Below, piece by piece: positions 31,152 through 40,537 of a stretch of DNA of 64,000 nucleotides. The position numbers were made by a program, and so were the translations under genes. Every line of letters begins with the position of its first letter. The first letter of the stretch is position 1. Source of the stretch: Zelonia costaricensis (lineage: Eukaryota > Euglenozoa > Kinetoplastea > Trypanosomatida > Trypanosomatidae); contig JASAOO010003564.1 in the NCBI GenBank assembly GCA_030849075.1, positions 124,001-188,000 of the forward strand, given 5' to 3'. The notes below the pieces were generated by a model, which had not been told where the DNA came from, did not search any database, and was given only the letters and a program-made list of their open reading frames with translations.

Positions 31152-33353
31152 ATGTTCGCCGTCGTGCCCACTACCGCAGCTGTGCCGACGGAGGCGCAGC
31201 TGCATACCCTCGCGGGGACTGCCAAGTCCGTCGTGGACGCGCTGCGGCCGCACCTCGACCCTCTGACGCCCCCCAAAAGCACCGCAGTGACCCATAGCCC
31301 CACTCCATCCACTCCATCCGCCTCCGCCGGCACCCCGGCTGTGCCTCTCACAATCCGCAAAGTGGTCTCCTGCAATGCCGTGTACTCGGCCCTGCTGCGG
31401 AGCGACGGAAGGCTGCTGCTGCTCACGAGCCCGCCTGCAGCCCCCGCGCAGGTCAGCGTGCTGGAGAGCGGAAGCGAAGAGGTGGTCGACGTGGCGGCAG
31501 GGGCCTCGCACGTGGTGTACTGCACCACGTCAGGGGCGGTGTACACGTGCGGCTACGACAACACCTACGGCCAGCTCGGCGACGGCTCCGTCTGGTCCGC
31601 CGACGTCTGCGAGGGCGCCGGCGCTGACACGGCCGTGCCGGTGATGCGGTCGCCACGCCGCATCCACTGCTTCGGCGCCTCACTCTCCGAGAGCGTCGAG
31701 GAGATTGGGGAGCTGCTGGGCTCCGGCACGGACTGCCGCGTCGCCATCGGACTGGCACTGCCCACCTCCTCGCTCGCCGCCTCCGGGGCACCCGCCGCGG
31801 ACGACATAGCGAATGCCGTGGGCGGCGCGAGCACCCACGGTGCCACACCTGCCACGGCCTCCTGGCGCCGTGCCCCTCCTCCGGCGGACCGCCATATTGT
31901 CCAGGTCGCGTGTGGGGCACAGCACACACTGCTCCTCACGCAGTCTGGCCGGTGCGTGTATGCGTGTGGCACGGGGGAGCACGGCCAGCTCGGCGGCTCG
32001 CGGCCGGTGCTCGTGCAGCCGAGCTTTCGGGCGATTCCGCTGCTGTTCGGGCACGACATGGCCCAGGTGGCAGCTGCCGCGGCGCACAGCTTTGTGCTCC
32101 TCCGCAACGGCCTCCTCTACGCGTTTGGCGACAACGCGTGTGGGCAGCTCGGTCTCGGCCACACCCGCCGCGTCACTCGCCCCACCGTCGTGCCGCTCAC
32201 GGCGGACCAGGGGCTGGAGCTCACGCAGGGGGCGCAACCGGCGAACACTGCCTCCGCCAGCGGCGGGTCACAGCGGCGGCTTGACCCGAAGACGTACGTG
32301 TCGCTGCGCGCCCCGTACGCGTCGACGGAGAGCACGTACTACCCCCTCCGCGTGCCCCGCCTGCAGGCGGACACGAAGGGGCACGACGCCGGCTCCGCGG
32401 CGGGCGATGACGACTTTGAAAGCAGCACCAACGCATTTGCGGTGACGACCAGGTTCCCGGGCAAAGAGCGGGACTTCGAGTTCTTGAGTGCGAGTGTGCG
32501 GGTGGTACGTGTGTACTGTTGCGTGTCGTGGACACTGCTGGAGACGACCAGCACGGAGGTGTGGCTGTCGTGTGGCGCGCCACTGACGCGTGGCCTAGGC
32601 CCAAACCCTCCCGCCGCCCCCGGCGCCACCCTCGCACGCATCGACGGGTGCGGTGTGCTTGGGCGACCGCTGCGCCATAGCAAGGCGGAGGCGTACATCT
32701 TTCAGCCAGTGCTGTGGGCCTCCACCCTCTCGGGGCTGCGCCTCGGCTCCGAGGCTACTGTCACCGCGCTCGCCACCCCGCCAGTCTGTGCAAAGGAGGA
32801 GCAGCACTTCTTTACGGTGGGCGTCTTCGGCAGCACGGCCGACAGCGTCTCCATCCCGCTGCAGCAGTCCAGCCTCCGCGTCCAGCCGCAGGCGTCGTTC
32901 TCGGCTGCCGACGACGTGCCTCGAACGCCGGCAGAGACAGCAGCGCCGGCGGCGTGGCACCGGGCCTCGGAGGACAGCCGCATCAGCGACACGGACGCAA
33001 GCCTCTTTCACGCCACCAAGGGAACAGAGAAGGCGATTATGCAGGCGAGCGACATCAGCGTGAACGCGTACGCCACGTCGTTGTTGCTCGCCCTGCTCAG
33101 CTCGCGCACTGGCGAGGTGAGCCGCGACAGCGTCGTCACGAGCATCGTGATCCAGAGTGGCTGCCCCGCCCCGACTGCGCTGGAGGTGCGAGGTCACCGC
33201 GCCTCGACCGTGCGCCCCATCGCGACAGTGCCGTCACACGCGAGCGCCCGCAAGCTGGCCGTCTCTGCGGGGTCGTGCGGAACGTCGGTGGTGCAGGTGT
33301 ACTCTTCGCGCGGCATCGTTATCCCGCTGCCCGCCTACGCGCTTGTCCTCTAG
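31152..33353 (+). CDS. RCC1-repeat protein
   Basis: A protein of 733 residues from MFAVVP. Three RCC1-type blades are clear: GASHVVYCTTSGAVYTCG with YGQLGDG (about 117-145), ACGAQHTLLLTQSGRCVYAC with HGQLGG (about 250-285), and AAHSFVLLRNGLLYAFGDN with CGQLGLGH (about 306-337). The ordered G..H...L...G.vy..G.n..GQLG pattern is diagnostic. The rest, including residues 338-733, shows no recognisable domain. Canonical RCC1 has seven blades, so this is an RCC1-like protein, not necessarily the Ran exchange factor. An upstream GTG at 31143 is in frame but is not a normal start in this lineage. Confidence 0.8.
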   Translation: MFAVVPTTAAVPTEAQLHTLAGTAKSVVDALRPHLDPLTPPKSTAVTHSPTPSTPSASAGTPAVPLTIRKVVSCNAVYSALLRSDGRLLLLTSPPAAPAQVSVLESGSEEVVDVAAGASHVVYCTTSGAVYTCGYDNTYGQLGDGSVWSADVCEGAGADTAVPVMRSPRRIHCFGASLSESVEEIGELLGSGTDCRVAIGLALPTSSLAASGAPAADDIANAVGGASTHGATPATASWRRAPPPADRHIVQVACGAQHTLLLTQSGRCVYACGTGEHGQLGGSRPVLVQPSFRAIPLLFGHDMAQVAAAAAHSFVLLRNGLLYAFGDNACGQLGLGHTRRVTRPTVVPLTADQGLELTQGAQPANTASASGGSQRRLDPKTYVSLRAPYASTESTYYPLRVPRLQADTKGHDAGSAAGDDDFESSTNAFAVTTRFPGKERDFEFLSASVRVVRVYCCVSWTLLETTSTEVWLSCGAPLTRGLGPNPPAAPGATLARIDGCGVLGRPLRHSKAEAYIFQPVLWASTLSGLRLGSEATVTALATPPVCAKEEQHFFTVGVFGSTADSVSIPLQQSSLRVQPQASFSAADDVPRTPAETAAPAAWHRASEDSRISDTDASLFHATKGTEKAIMQASDISVNAYATSLLLALLSSRTGEVSRDSVVTSIVIQSGCPAPTALEVRGHRASTVRPIATVPSHASARKLAVSAGSCGTSVVQVYSSRGIVIPLPAYALVL

Positions 33354-33361
33354 CGGTTTGC

Positions 33362-33381
33362 TGTGTGTGTGTGTGTGTGTG
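33362..33381 (+). repeat. (TG)n microsatellite
   Basis: Ten TG units just after the stop codon of the RCC1-repeat gene. Confidence 0.9.
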
Positions 33382-34287
33382 GTTACGCGGCTGCGTGAGA
33401 GAGCGCAGAAAGACTTGTCCAGGTCACTACTCTTGGTTTCTCTGACTTTACAGGGTGCCGCTTGGCCCCTCCTCCCCGCCGCCCCCCGCTTCGTCAAAAA
33501 AGACGGCAGGGGCTGCGATGCCGGGCACCGCACTGCATCGATGTACAGTGAAAACACACACAAAAAGAAGAAAGAACACAGCGGTGGTGAAGGTGGAGGA
33601 AGTGGGGGGGGGAGGAGAGGTACGGGGTGGGTGGGCGGATGGGAAAGGGAGGTCGGGAGTGGGTGGCCATGACGATGTCTGCGTCGAGTAGCTGCGCCGC
33701 TGCCCCGCACTTCCGCCCTCACTGCTCCACCGTGCTTGCTGTCTTCGTATTTTTTTTTTCGTTGCCAGCTCCTCCTTCCTTCGCTTCTGTCTGCACAACA
33801 CTCGACCAGCTCTCCGCCCCCCCCCCTCGACTCTCGCGACTCCGTTTTCAACTGCAGCAGACGCTCTTCGTCTCATGATCACCATCTGCGTCTCGCTGCT
33901 GCGGTCTTGCGCTGCAGTCTGGCGGTGGGTGAGCGGTGCCGAGTACGTCGCAGCAACACGTGGCTGCCTTTCCCCCTGCTCACCGCCGCCTGTTTGGCGA
34001 GGCAGCGAGCCGGCTCAGCGGCTCTGTAATGTGGCTCACTCTTCAGCTTTCTTGCAGCTCCATGTTATCACTCTCTCTTCCACGGACTCCCCCCATCGGC
34101 TCTCTCACTTTCTCTCACCCCCACGCACAATACCGCCACGACCGGCCGCGCACTCAGCAGTGTCCGCCTCGCAGTCGTCTCCCACCGCTCCCGTTTTCCC
34201 CCTTTTCTGCACTGCCAGACCGGCTCCGCCTCTTCGCCTCCAAACCGACTCAGTCCGCCCATTGTTCAGTCTCTGCCGCACTCCGGG

Positions 34288-34309
34288 NNNNNNNNNNNNN
34301 NNNNNNNNN
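34288..34309. other. run of 22 undetermined bases beside a poly-C tract
   Basis: Twenty-two N followed by a C homopolymer (34310-34325). This looks like an unresolved poly-C tract in the leader, so true length is unknown. Confidence 0.95.
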
Positions 34310-34325
34310 CCCCCCCCCCCCCCCC

Positions 34326-34335
34326 ACTCTTGTAG
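34326..34335 (+). promoter_or_regulatory. candidate spliced-leader acceptor for the acid phosphatase
   Basis: The long C/T tract ends in ACTCTTGTAG with AG at 34334-34335. It is the first AG after the tract and lies 177 nt before the ATG. Prediction only. Confidence 0.5.
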
Positions 34336-34511
34336 GTTCACCAACAGTCGTCCCCTCCCTCCTTGCAGACGCCCTCTTTGCCCCAGCGGCAAGAAAGCGA
34401 CGGAGGCGAGCGGCAAGTACCCCAGTCGCATCGAGCACGGGCGCAGCCGACGGTGCCACACTGCACCGTTGCTCACCAGCAAGCGTCTTTTCCTTCTCTC
34501 TTTTTTCTGTG

Positions 34512-36257
34512 ATGCCTCGTCTTTCCCGACTCGGGGTGGCGGCGGCCGCCGTGGCGGTGGCACTGCTGGCGTGCACCGTCTCTGTTGCTCTGGCGCAGAC
34601 GCCACCCTCGGCGGAGATCCTGAAGGTGCTGCAGGTGAACATCCTCCACCGCCACGGCGCGCGAAGTGCGCTGCTTCGGTACAACACCACGCTGATCTGC
34701 ACGGAGTCGCCATGCGGCTACCTCAGCTGGGCTGGCATTCAGATGCTGCTGAACGTTGGCGCCTTTCTGCGCAACCGCTACAACACGGACGCGACGGTGG
34801 TGAGCTCGCCCATGTTCGAGTCGCCCAACTACAACCTGGACGTCTCGTACAGCCGCTCCACCGATGTGCTACGCACCCTGCAGAGTGCCGAAGCCCTCCT
34901 GCGCGGCTTCTTCCCAAACACGACGAGTCTGTACCCCGCTATTCACACCATGCCGGAGCCGACTGACGTGCTGCTGAACAGCAACACACAGCCGTGGCTC
35001 AACTTCTTCTACTCGTACAACAAGCCGCTGCTGCGCGCCGTGTGCAACCCGCGCACGGACGAACTGTTCTCGGACTGGACGCTGCTCACCCGCATCGGGG
35101 CTCAAATTTACCTGGAGCAGTACTGCAGCACGTACGAGACCCGCTCCGACTGCGCGCGCACACTCTTCGACATCGGCGCCGCGAAGAAGGCCGTCGGTGA
35201 GATTTCCCAGTACCCGCTACTGGAGGCGAACTTTGAAAACCTCAAGAACGTGACGCAGGTGCTGTTCGACTACGAGTACCACTACGACCCGACCGACCCG
35301 CTCATGTTCAAGCAGGGCGGCCGCGGCCAGCCCTTCCTGCAGGAGCTCGTGGGCAACATGGAGGGCGTCATGGCAGGCACCAACAAGTTCAAGCTGATGC
35401 ACTACAGCGCCCATGACACGTCGCTGGGACCGGTCTGGGGCACGCTGGGCGACCGCACGCCGGACGGCATGATGCCGCCCTTTGCGCAGGTGCTCGTGTC
35501 GGAGCTGCTGCAGAACACGACAACCGGGGCGTACTACGTCCGCATCCTGCGCGGCCAGCCCGGCCAGAGCCCGGACACGAACTTCGCCTTCACCTGGGAC
35601 GGCGCGTGGCAGATGCAGTGCACCGACGCGCTTGGCATCAACTACCCGGCGACCAACAACATCTGCCCCTACGCGGACTTCAAGCGCTTCGTGCAGTGGT
35701 CGAAGCCGGCGGATGCGCGGGGGTACTGCTACCTCGACGACGTCTCCATCGGCTTTGCCAACTGTCCGACAGAGACGGTCGTCTCCGGCACGCCGAGCAC
35801 GGTTCTCATCCCGAGCACCTGCCAGTTCTACCGCAACGCCTGCCCGCAGTTTGCCTGCGCCAACGGCTACACCCTCAACATGGTGAGCTACCAGTGCGTG
35901 TGCGCCAAGGGCACCTGCCTCGGCTTCAGCACGGACGCCGCACCGAGCCCGGCCGACGGGGACGACGCGGATGCGGAGGTGCCGGTGACGCCCGAGGAGG
36001 ACCCGGCGCCGCTGCGCGGGTCCGGCGGGCTGAGCGCTGGCGCCGTTGCCGGTGTCTCGCTCGCGACGTTCTGCGTCGGCGCCTTGATGGCCGTCGGTGC
36101 GACCACTGCCGTGTGCATGTGCATGCGACGGCAGAAGCAGCAGCAGTACATGCGCACCGACTCGACGCTCGCCGCGCTTGACCCGCACCATCGGGAACTG
36201 ATGCCGGCGAGGAGGGAAAGGGAGGATGCGGGGGCCGGACAGGACGCCAGTGTGTAG
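34512..36257 (+). CDS. membrane-bound histidine acid phosphatase (first copy)
   Basis: A protein of 581 residues. A signal peptide (about 1-29, ending VALAQ) precedes the active-site motif HRHGARSA (nucleophile His48). Later come SYSRSTDVLRTLQSA and the proton-donor motif YSAHDTS (H301, D302). The usual Pro after RHG.R is absent. Many N-glycosylation sequons (for example NTT) fit a secreted or lysosomal ectodomain. A Cys-rich juxtamembrane region (CQFYRNACPQFAC and CVCAKGTC) and an acidic stalk lead to one membrane helix (about 508-537). A cytosolic tail of about 40 residues, starting MRRQKQQQYM, follows. The family hydrolyses phosphomonoesters at low pH in endosomes or lysosomes. The open frame extends upstream through the N run, but MPRLSR with its signal peptide is clearly the start. 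Confidence 0.88.
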   Translation: MPRLSRLGVAAAAVAVALLACTVSVALAQTPPSAEILKVLQVNILHRHGARSALLRYNTTLICTESPCGYLSWAGIQMLLNVGAFLRNRYNTDATVVSSPMFESPNYNLDVSYSRSTDVLRTLQSAEALLRGFFPNTTSLYPAIHTMPEPTDVLLNSNTQPWLNFFYSYNKPLLRAVCNPRTDELFSDWTLLTRIGAQIYLEQYCSTYETRSDCARTLFDIGAAKKAVGEISQYPLLEANFENLKNVTQVLFDYEYHYDPTDPLMFKQGGRGQPFLQELVGNMEGVMAGTNKFKLMHYSAHDTSLGPVWGTLGDRTPDGMMPPFAQVLVSELLQNTTTGAYYVRILRGQPGQSPDTNFAFTWDGAWQMQCTDALGINYPATNNICPYADFKRFVQWSKPADARGYCYLDDVSIGFANCPTETVVSGTPSTVLIPSTCQFYRNACPQFACANGYTLNMVSYQCVCAKGTCLGFSTDAAPSPADGDDADAEVPVTPEEDPAPLRGSGGLSAGAVAGVSLATFCVGALMAVGATTAVCMCMRRQKQQQYMRTDSTLAALDPHHRELMPARREREDAGAGQDASV

Positions 36258-36905
36258 CCGTCTCATCACCTCTTTTTTTTCTATTCCGGGGTCTCGAAGT
36301 CGACATGAATGGATGGTGTGCGGGTAAGTGTATGTGTGTGTGTGTGTACACGTAGGCGTGGATGTTTGTCTCGACACAAAGCAGGGAAAGGCAGGAGAGG
36401 ATGGAAGAGGAGAGGGCACAGGAGATGCGGTAGGCGATATCACAGCACGCGGCGAGTACGGCCGAGTCTCCAGTGGATGGCACGCGTGGTACGCTTTTTC
36501 GGCTGTCGTCTTTGCATTGCCCGTTCCCTCGTATGCTCGATGCTCTCCCTCTCGCCCCCCCTCTCTCTCTCCTGCACGGTTCTGCGCAGCGCCGTGACAA
36601 GCTTGCTGCAATTCGCTGCGAGAACAAGGAGTCTCGCACCGCTTCGCCTCTCTCGTATTGTGCGCCACGCCAACTGCCTTTTTCACCTTTTTTGTTTTCC
36701 TCCTTGGCAGTCCCGCCGAGTCCCCCCCACCCTACCGCGATGCTTGCGTTCCACTCTGCCTTTTCCAGACGCCCGCCTCTGTGCTCTGCGCATGGTCACA
36801 TTGCGTGCCCGTGCTCGTTTGTCCTTCGTGTGACTGATCTCCTTTTTTTTTTGTTTTCGCTTCTTCTTTTGGGGAGAACTAAACCGGCTCGCGAGCGAGC
36901 CCGCG

Positions 36906-36930
36906 GTGTGTGTGTGTGTGTGTGTGTGTG
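36906..36930 (+). repeat. (GT)n microsatellite
   Basis: About 12 GT units in the long gap after the first acid phosphatase. Confidence 0.9.
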
Positions 36931-38680
36931 TTGGCGTGGGTCTTGTTGACCGCCCTCGCGACACTCCCACTCGTCACCCCTTCCGCGTCACTTTTTTTTC
37001 CTTCTTCCACCTTCATGTGAGCGGACGAGAGGCCGATGTGAGTGGAGTACGGGGGAGGGGAGCGGGCTGAAGCACTAATAAGAATACAACGCGGCACGAC
37101 ACGCACGCCGTCTCCACGCACTGGGCACGTTTTCCTTTTCCTTTTCCCCGCCGGCGTTTGGAGGAGGGGGGAGGGTCCGTGCGCTTTCCAAAAGAAAGCT
37201 CACCATCTCCTGATTCTTCTTATTTTGTTTCCGACGTCTTTTTTCGGCTATCACTGCGTTCTGCCGGTTGCGGTCTCATGCACAGTCTGTCGCTTTCTCC
37301 TCTCCTCCCCTGTCGCCCTCTCACACGCTCTACGTCACCCCCGCACGGGCTTCTCTTGTTGACCCCCCGCCCCGACCCCTCCATGACGCCTCATTCTTTT
37401 GTGGTGCGTGTGTATGTGTGTTTTGTGCTCGTCTTGTTTCCTTCGCGAAGTGCGCGGACGAGCGCCGGCTGGGAAGTGGTTCGCGCTTTTTCCTCTTTTT
37501 TTGTTTTCCGCTCTTCCTTTTTCTTTGTGCAGCGTTGTGTCTCGGTCATTCAGGCATTTGATGTCGTCTCCCCCCTTCTTCCCGGCGCGCGCGCTCCCAC
37601 GTTGGCTTGAAAGAAGAGAACAACAACCAGCAAGCAAGAATGGACGAGCAGGCGTCGCCCACCTTTGAGGTCCTTCACGGACGCACTGCTAAGGCTCTCA
37701 CACGCGTTTTCTTCTTGTGGTTCTGCCGCGCCGTGACTTCTTCTGCCGCAGATGCACGATGCGCTCTGATGACTCGGCAGGGCGGCGCGCGTGCGCACTC
37801 TGTCAAGTCAAAAAGAAAAACATACACGCACACACACCTTCACGTGTGTGTGCGCGCTTGACAGGAAGAGCGGTCGTGATCATTCTTTTCGTTTCCTTCG
37901 CCCTGTGCGCGAGACTTCTTCCCTCCAAAAAACGGAGAACTGCGTTGACGTGAACGGAGCGCTGCTCCGGCCCGGCGTGGCGGGGGCTGCGGAGAAGAGG
38001 ACAGCAATCTCCTGACCCATCTATGGCGCAAGACGCTGCAGAGGCATGCGTTGCAGATGTGTTCGTTGACTCTCCCGCATACTGCGACTGCGTCCCTTGC
38101 CCCAGCTATGTCTACCTCTTTTCCCGTTCGCGCTCGTTTTTTTTTTCTGGTTGTTGTGTGTTGCTTTCGCTCTCGCGCTCGTGCTTTCCGCTTCTTTCCG
38201 TTTTTGTTTTCGATTGCCGCTCTGGTCGTGTTTTGGTTCTTTTTTGCCCCCCCCCCGCTCCCATACTCCCTTCCCTCTTCTTGTCTTGTTTCGCTCGCGT
38301 ATTCGTTTTTGTGATTCCCATTTCCCGCCTTTTTTTTCTTCTCGTCCTGCGCGTACGACCACGTTGGCGCGTTTCGTGTGTACGTGTGTCTGTCTGTGCG
38401 TGTGTGTGTGTGTGCGTGTGTGAAGGGGAGAAGACTCGCCGTGTAGCGCCAGCGCAGTGCCTTCTGCTTCCGCCTCCCCTTTATAACCTCGTGTTTCTTT
38501 TTTGGTTTCCCCCTGTTCCGTTTTTTCTGTTTTTCTCCCCTCGTTGACACCCCCCTTCCCACTCTTCTCCCTCTTCCCAGAATCCCTCCCAGCATCCTCC
38601 GCCCCCCCCCTTCTCACGTGTCGCACAAGCTTGCGCCATCCGCTTCCTCTTGAAGTCTCCCTGCACCCCCCCACCCCCAC

Positions 38681-38704
38681 ACGCACACGCACACGCACAC
38701 GCAC
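38681..38704 (+). repeat. ACACGC hexamer tandem repeat
   Basis: About four copies of the hexamer CACACG, following a short C-rich run. Confidence 0.8.
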
Positions 38705-40285
38705 AGGGCCAGGTCAAGCAACACCCGCACACAGGAAGCAACAAGCGCTGAAACTCTACGCTGTTGACGTCAGAGGCGGGACAGGGCTGTGGCATGTCGC
38801 ATGCGTGCGGCTACGCCCACCCCCAGACACCACCTTCTGCGCAAGAGATACGTTAGGAGGAGGGGGACGGAAGGTCTGATGGGACACTAACGCACGGTAC
38901 ACGGCTCACTCGCGGCATGTCGCCGAGTAAAGGAAAAACAACGAAAGAGAAAAAAGCTGCGGCGGCAGAGTAGCCGTGGACTAATCGGTACCGGAGAACA
39001 ACATCCATTAAGAAGAAGCAAAAAGAAAAAAAGAATAAACGGTGCGCGCTGCGCGACAGGTGGTGGAGGAGAGACGCCAAAACAAAAAAAGAAAACGGAA
39101 GCAAGTTGTCAGCGATGCCGTCGTGCTGGGGATCGAGGGAGGTCTGCACTTTTTCTCGTTTACTCAGTGGGCTCGGTGGCTGAGCTTCAAAGCGTGTGTG
39201 TGTGAGCAGAGGGACGGGTTTCTGGTGCGTGCAGCAGGCAGGAGGGGGGTCAGCACGCATTGACCGGAGCTGAGAGGGCTGCTGGGCCCTGGACCTCCCA
39301 CCCTTGCCCCCCGGCCTCTTCCGCTTTCACCCACCCTTCGCTGCTGGCTCGTCTCTGTGCACCTGCGGGGCAGCGGGGCAGCGGGGCAGCGGGGGGGGGG
39401 TGGCGGAGGGTGGCGTTGCACGTCGTCGCCGGCGTGGCGATCGAGGCAAGGCGGAAACGGAAGCACACAGCCCGACCAGACTGAAACGCAGAGACTGGGC
39501 ACGCTTCGTTGTGTCTGCGCATTCGCTGCCGTACCTGTCCTCCGTGGCTACAGCCCCTTTTTCCCTCCCCCCTTTTTTTGTTTTGTGCTCCTCTCTGTCT
39601 TCGTCTTCGCGCCGAGCACCGTGGCCAAGAGCTTACGCGCAAATACGAACGATTATCGGCGGACCTCGAAAGCAACAGAGAAAAAGAAGAGTCTCGAAAG
39701 GCGCGGAGGAGAGAAGACCGTAGCCGTCTCAGAGCTAGGAGGTGCAGTCAACGCAGTCTCCTGTCCGCCACGACGCTCACGCTCGCTTCGGCTAATAGAC
39801 GATGGTGAAAGAGGAAGGGGCGTCGTCAGGCCGGCCGGCGCGTGAAGTTGTAGCACACGTGCATGTGTGTGAGCTTGCATGAGCGAGCGTCCTTATCCCG
39901 TTCCGCCCTCCTCCCACCACATCAGTACCATTCTATACACCCCCACCCCTGTTTTCGCTCTCTTCTGGTATCATCGTCTTTTCTCCTTCCGGTGGCTGAA
40001 AACGAACAAAACACGCTGCGCGTGCGCACGGCGGCACCGACTCGTCCGTGATGTACTACCGATCAACACCTGCACGCGCTCACTCGCACACACGCGCTCA
40101 TCGCCCCTACAACGGCATTGAACTGTGTTCGCGATCGGCCAGAACCTCCGCCCCGTTCTCCACAGCGTTTGCCCCAGGCTTTTTTCTCTGTTTTTGGTCC
40201 ACTCACTTTCCTTAACCCCCACGCTCCTATCTGCCTCGCCTTCATCGCATTGCGTGCGCCCCTGTCTGCCTTTTGAGATTTCATT

Positions 40286-40321
40286 CGTCCTCCTCCTCCT
40301 CCTCCTCCTCTCGGCGCGCAG
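40286..40321 (+). promoter_or_regulatory. candidate spliced-leader acceptor for the phosphodiesterase
   Basis: A pure (TCC)n polypyrimidine tract (about 40287-40311) is followed by CGGCGCGCAG. AG lies at 40320-40321, 217 nt before the ATG. This is the clearest tract-plus-AG in the window. Not experimentally seen. Confidence 0.55.
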
Positions 40322-40537
40322 ACGTTGCGGGGGCGCATGCACTAGCATTGCCGAGCGCCTCGCTTGCACACTCTTCCTTTCCTTTCGCTTTTATCTTGTG
40401 CCACCGTGGCTGGTCGCAAACGCCCCCTCAACTCAGTTCCGCAGGAGCACTCACGGAAGGAGCACCCTTCACAGACACACCTACACGCTTCCCCCACGCA
40501 CACACGCACACGAAGACCACTCTTCACGCTCGTCACG

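Larger units (their letters stand above)
33354..34511 (+). other. intergenic: RCC1 3' UTR and acid phosphatase leader
   Basis: No gene. It contains (TG)n at 33362-33381, a G-rich stretch near 33597-33660, CT-rich leader sequence, and an assembly gap followed by a C run. Confidence 0.5.
36258..40537 (+). other. longest intergenic gap (4.3 kb)
   Basis: No gene is supported. The + strand is pyrimidine- and T-rich between about 36500 and 38640, with repeated poly-T runs, TG tracts at 36333-36347, 36906-36930 and 38395-38422, and ACACGC repeats at 38681-38704. From 38740 to 39120 it is purine-rich, then mixed. Short tandem GGGGCAGC copies lie at about 39367-39395. Open frames have no conserved motif. 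Composition suggests a very long 3' UTR plus leader. Confidence 0.45.

Noticed and set aside
33936..34511. N-terminal extension of the first acid phosphatase
   Set aside because: It passes through undetermined bases and a C run, and it would bury the signal peptide that starts at 34512.
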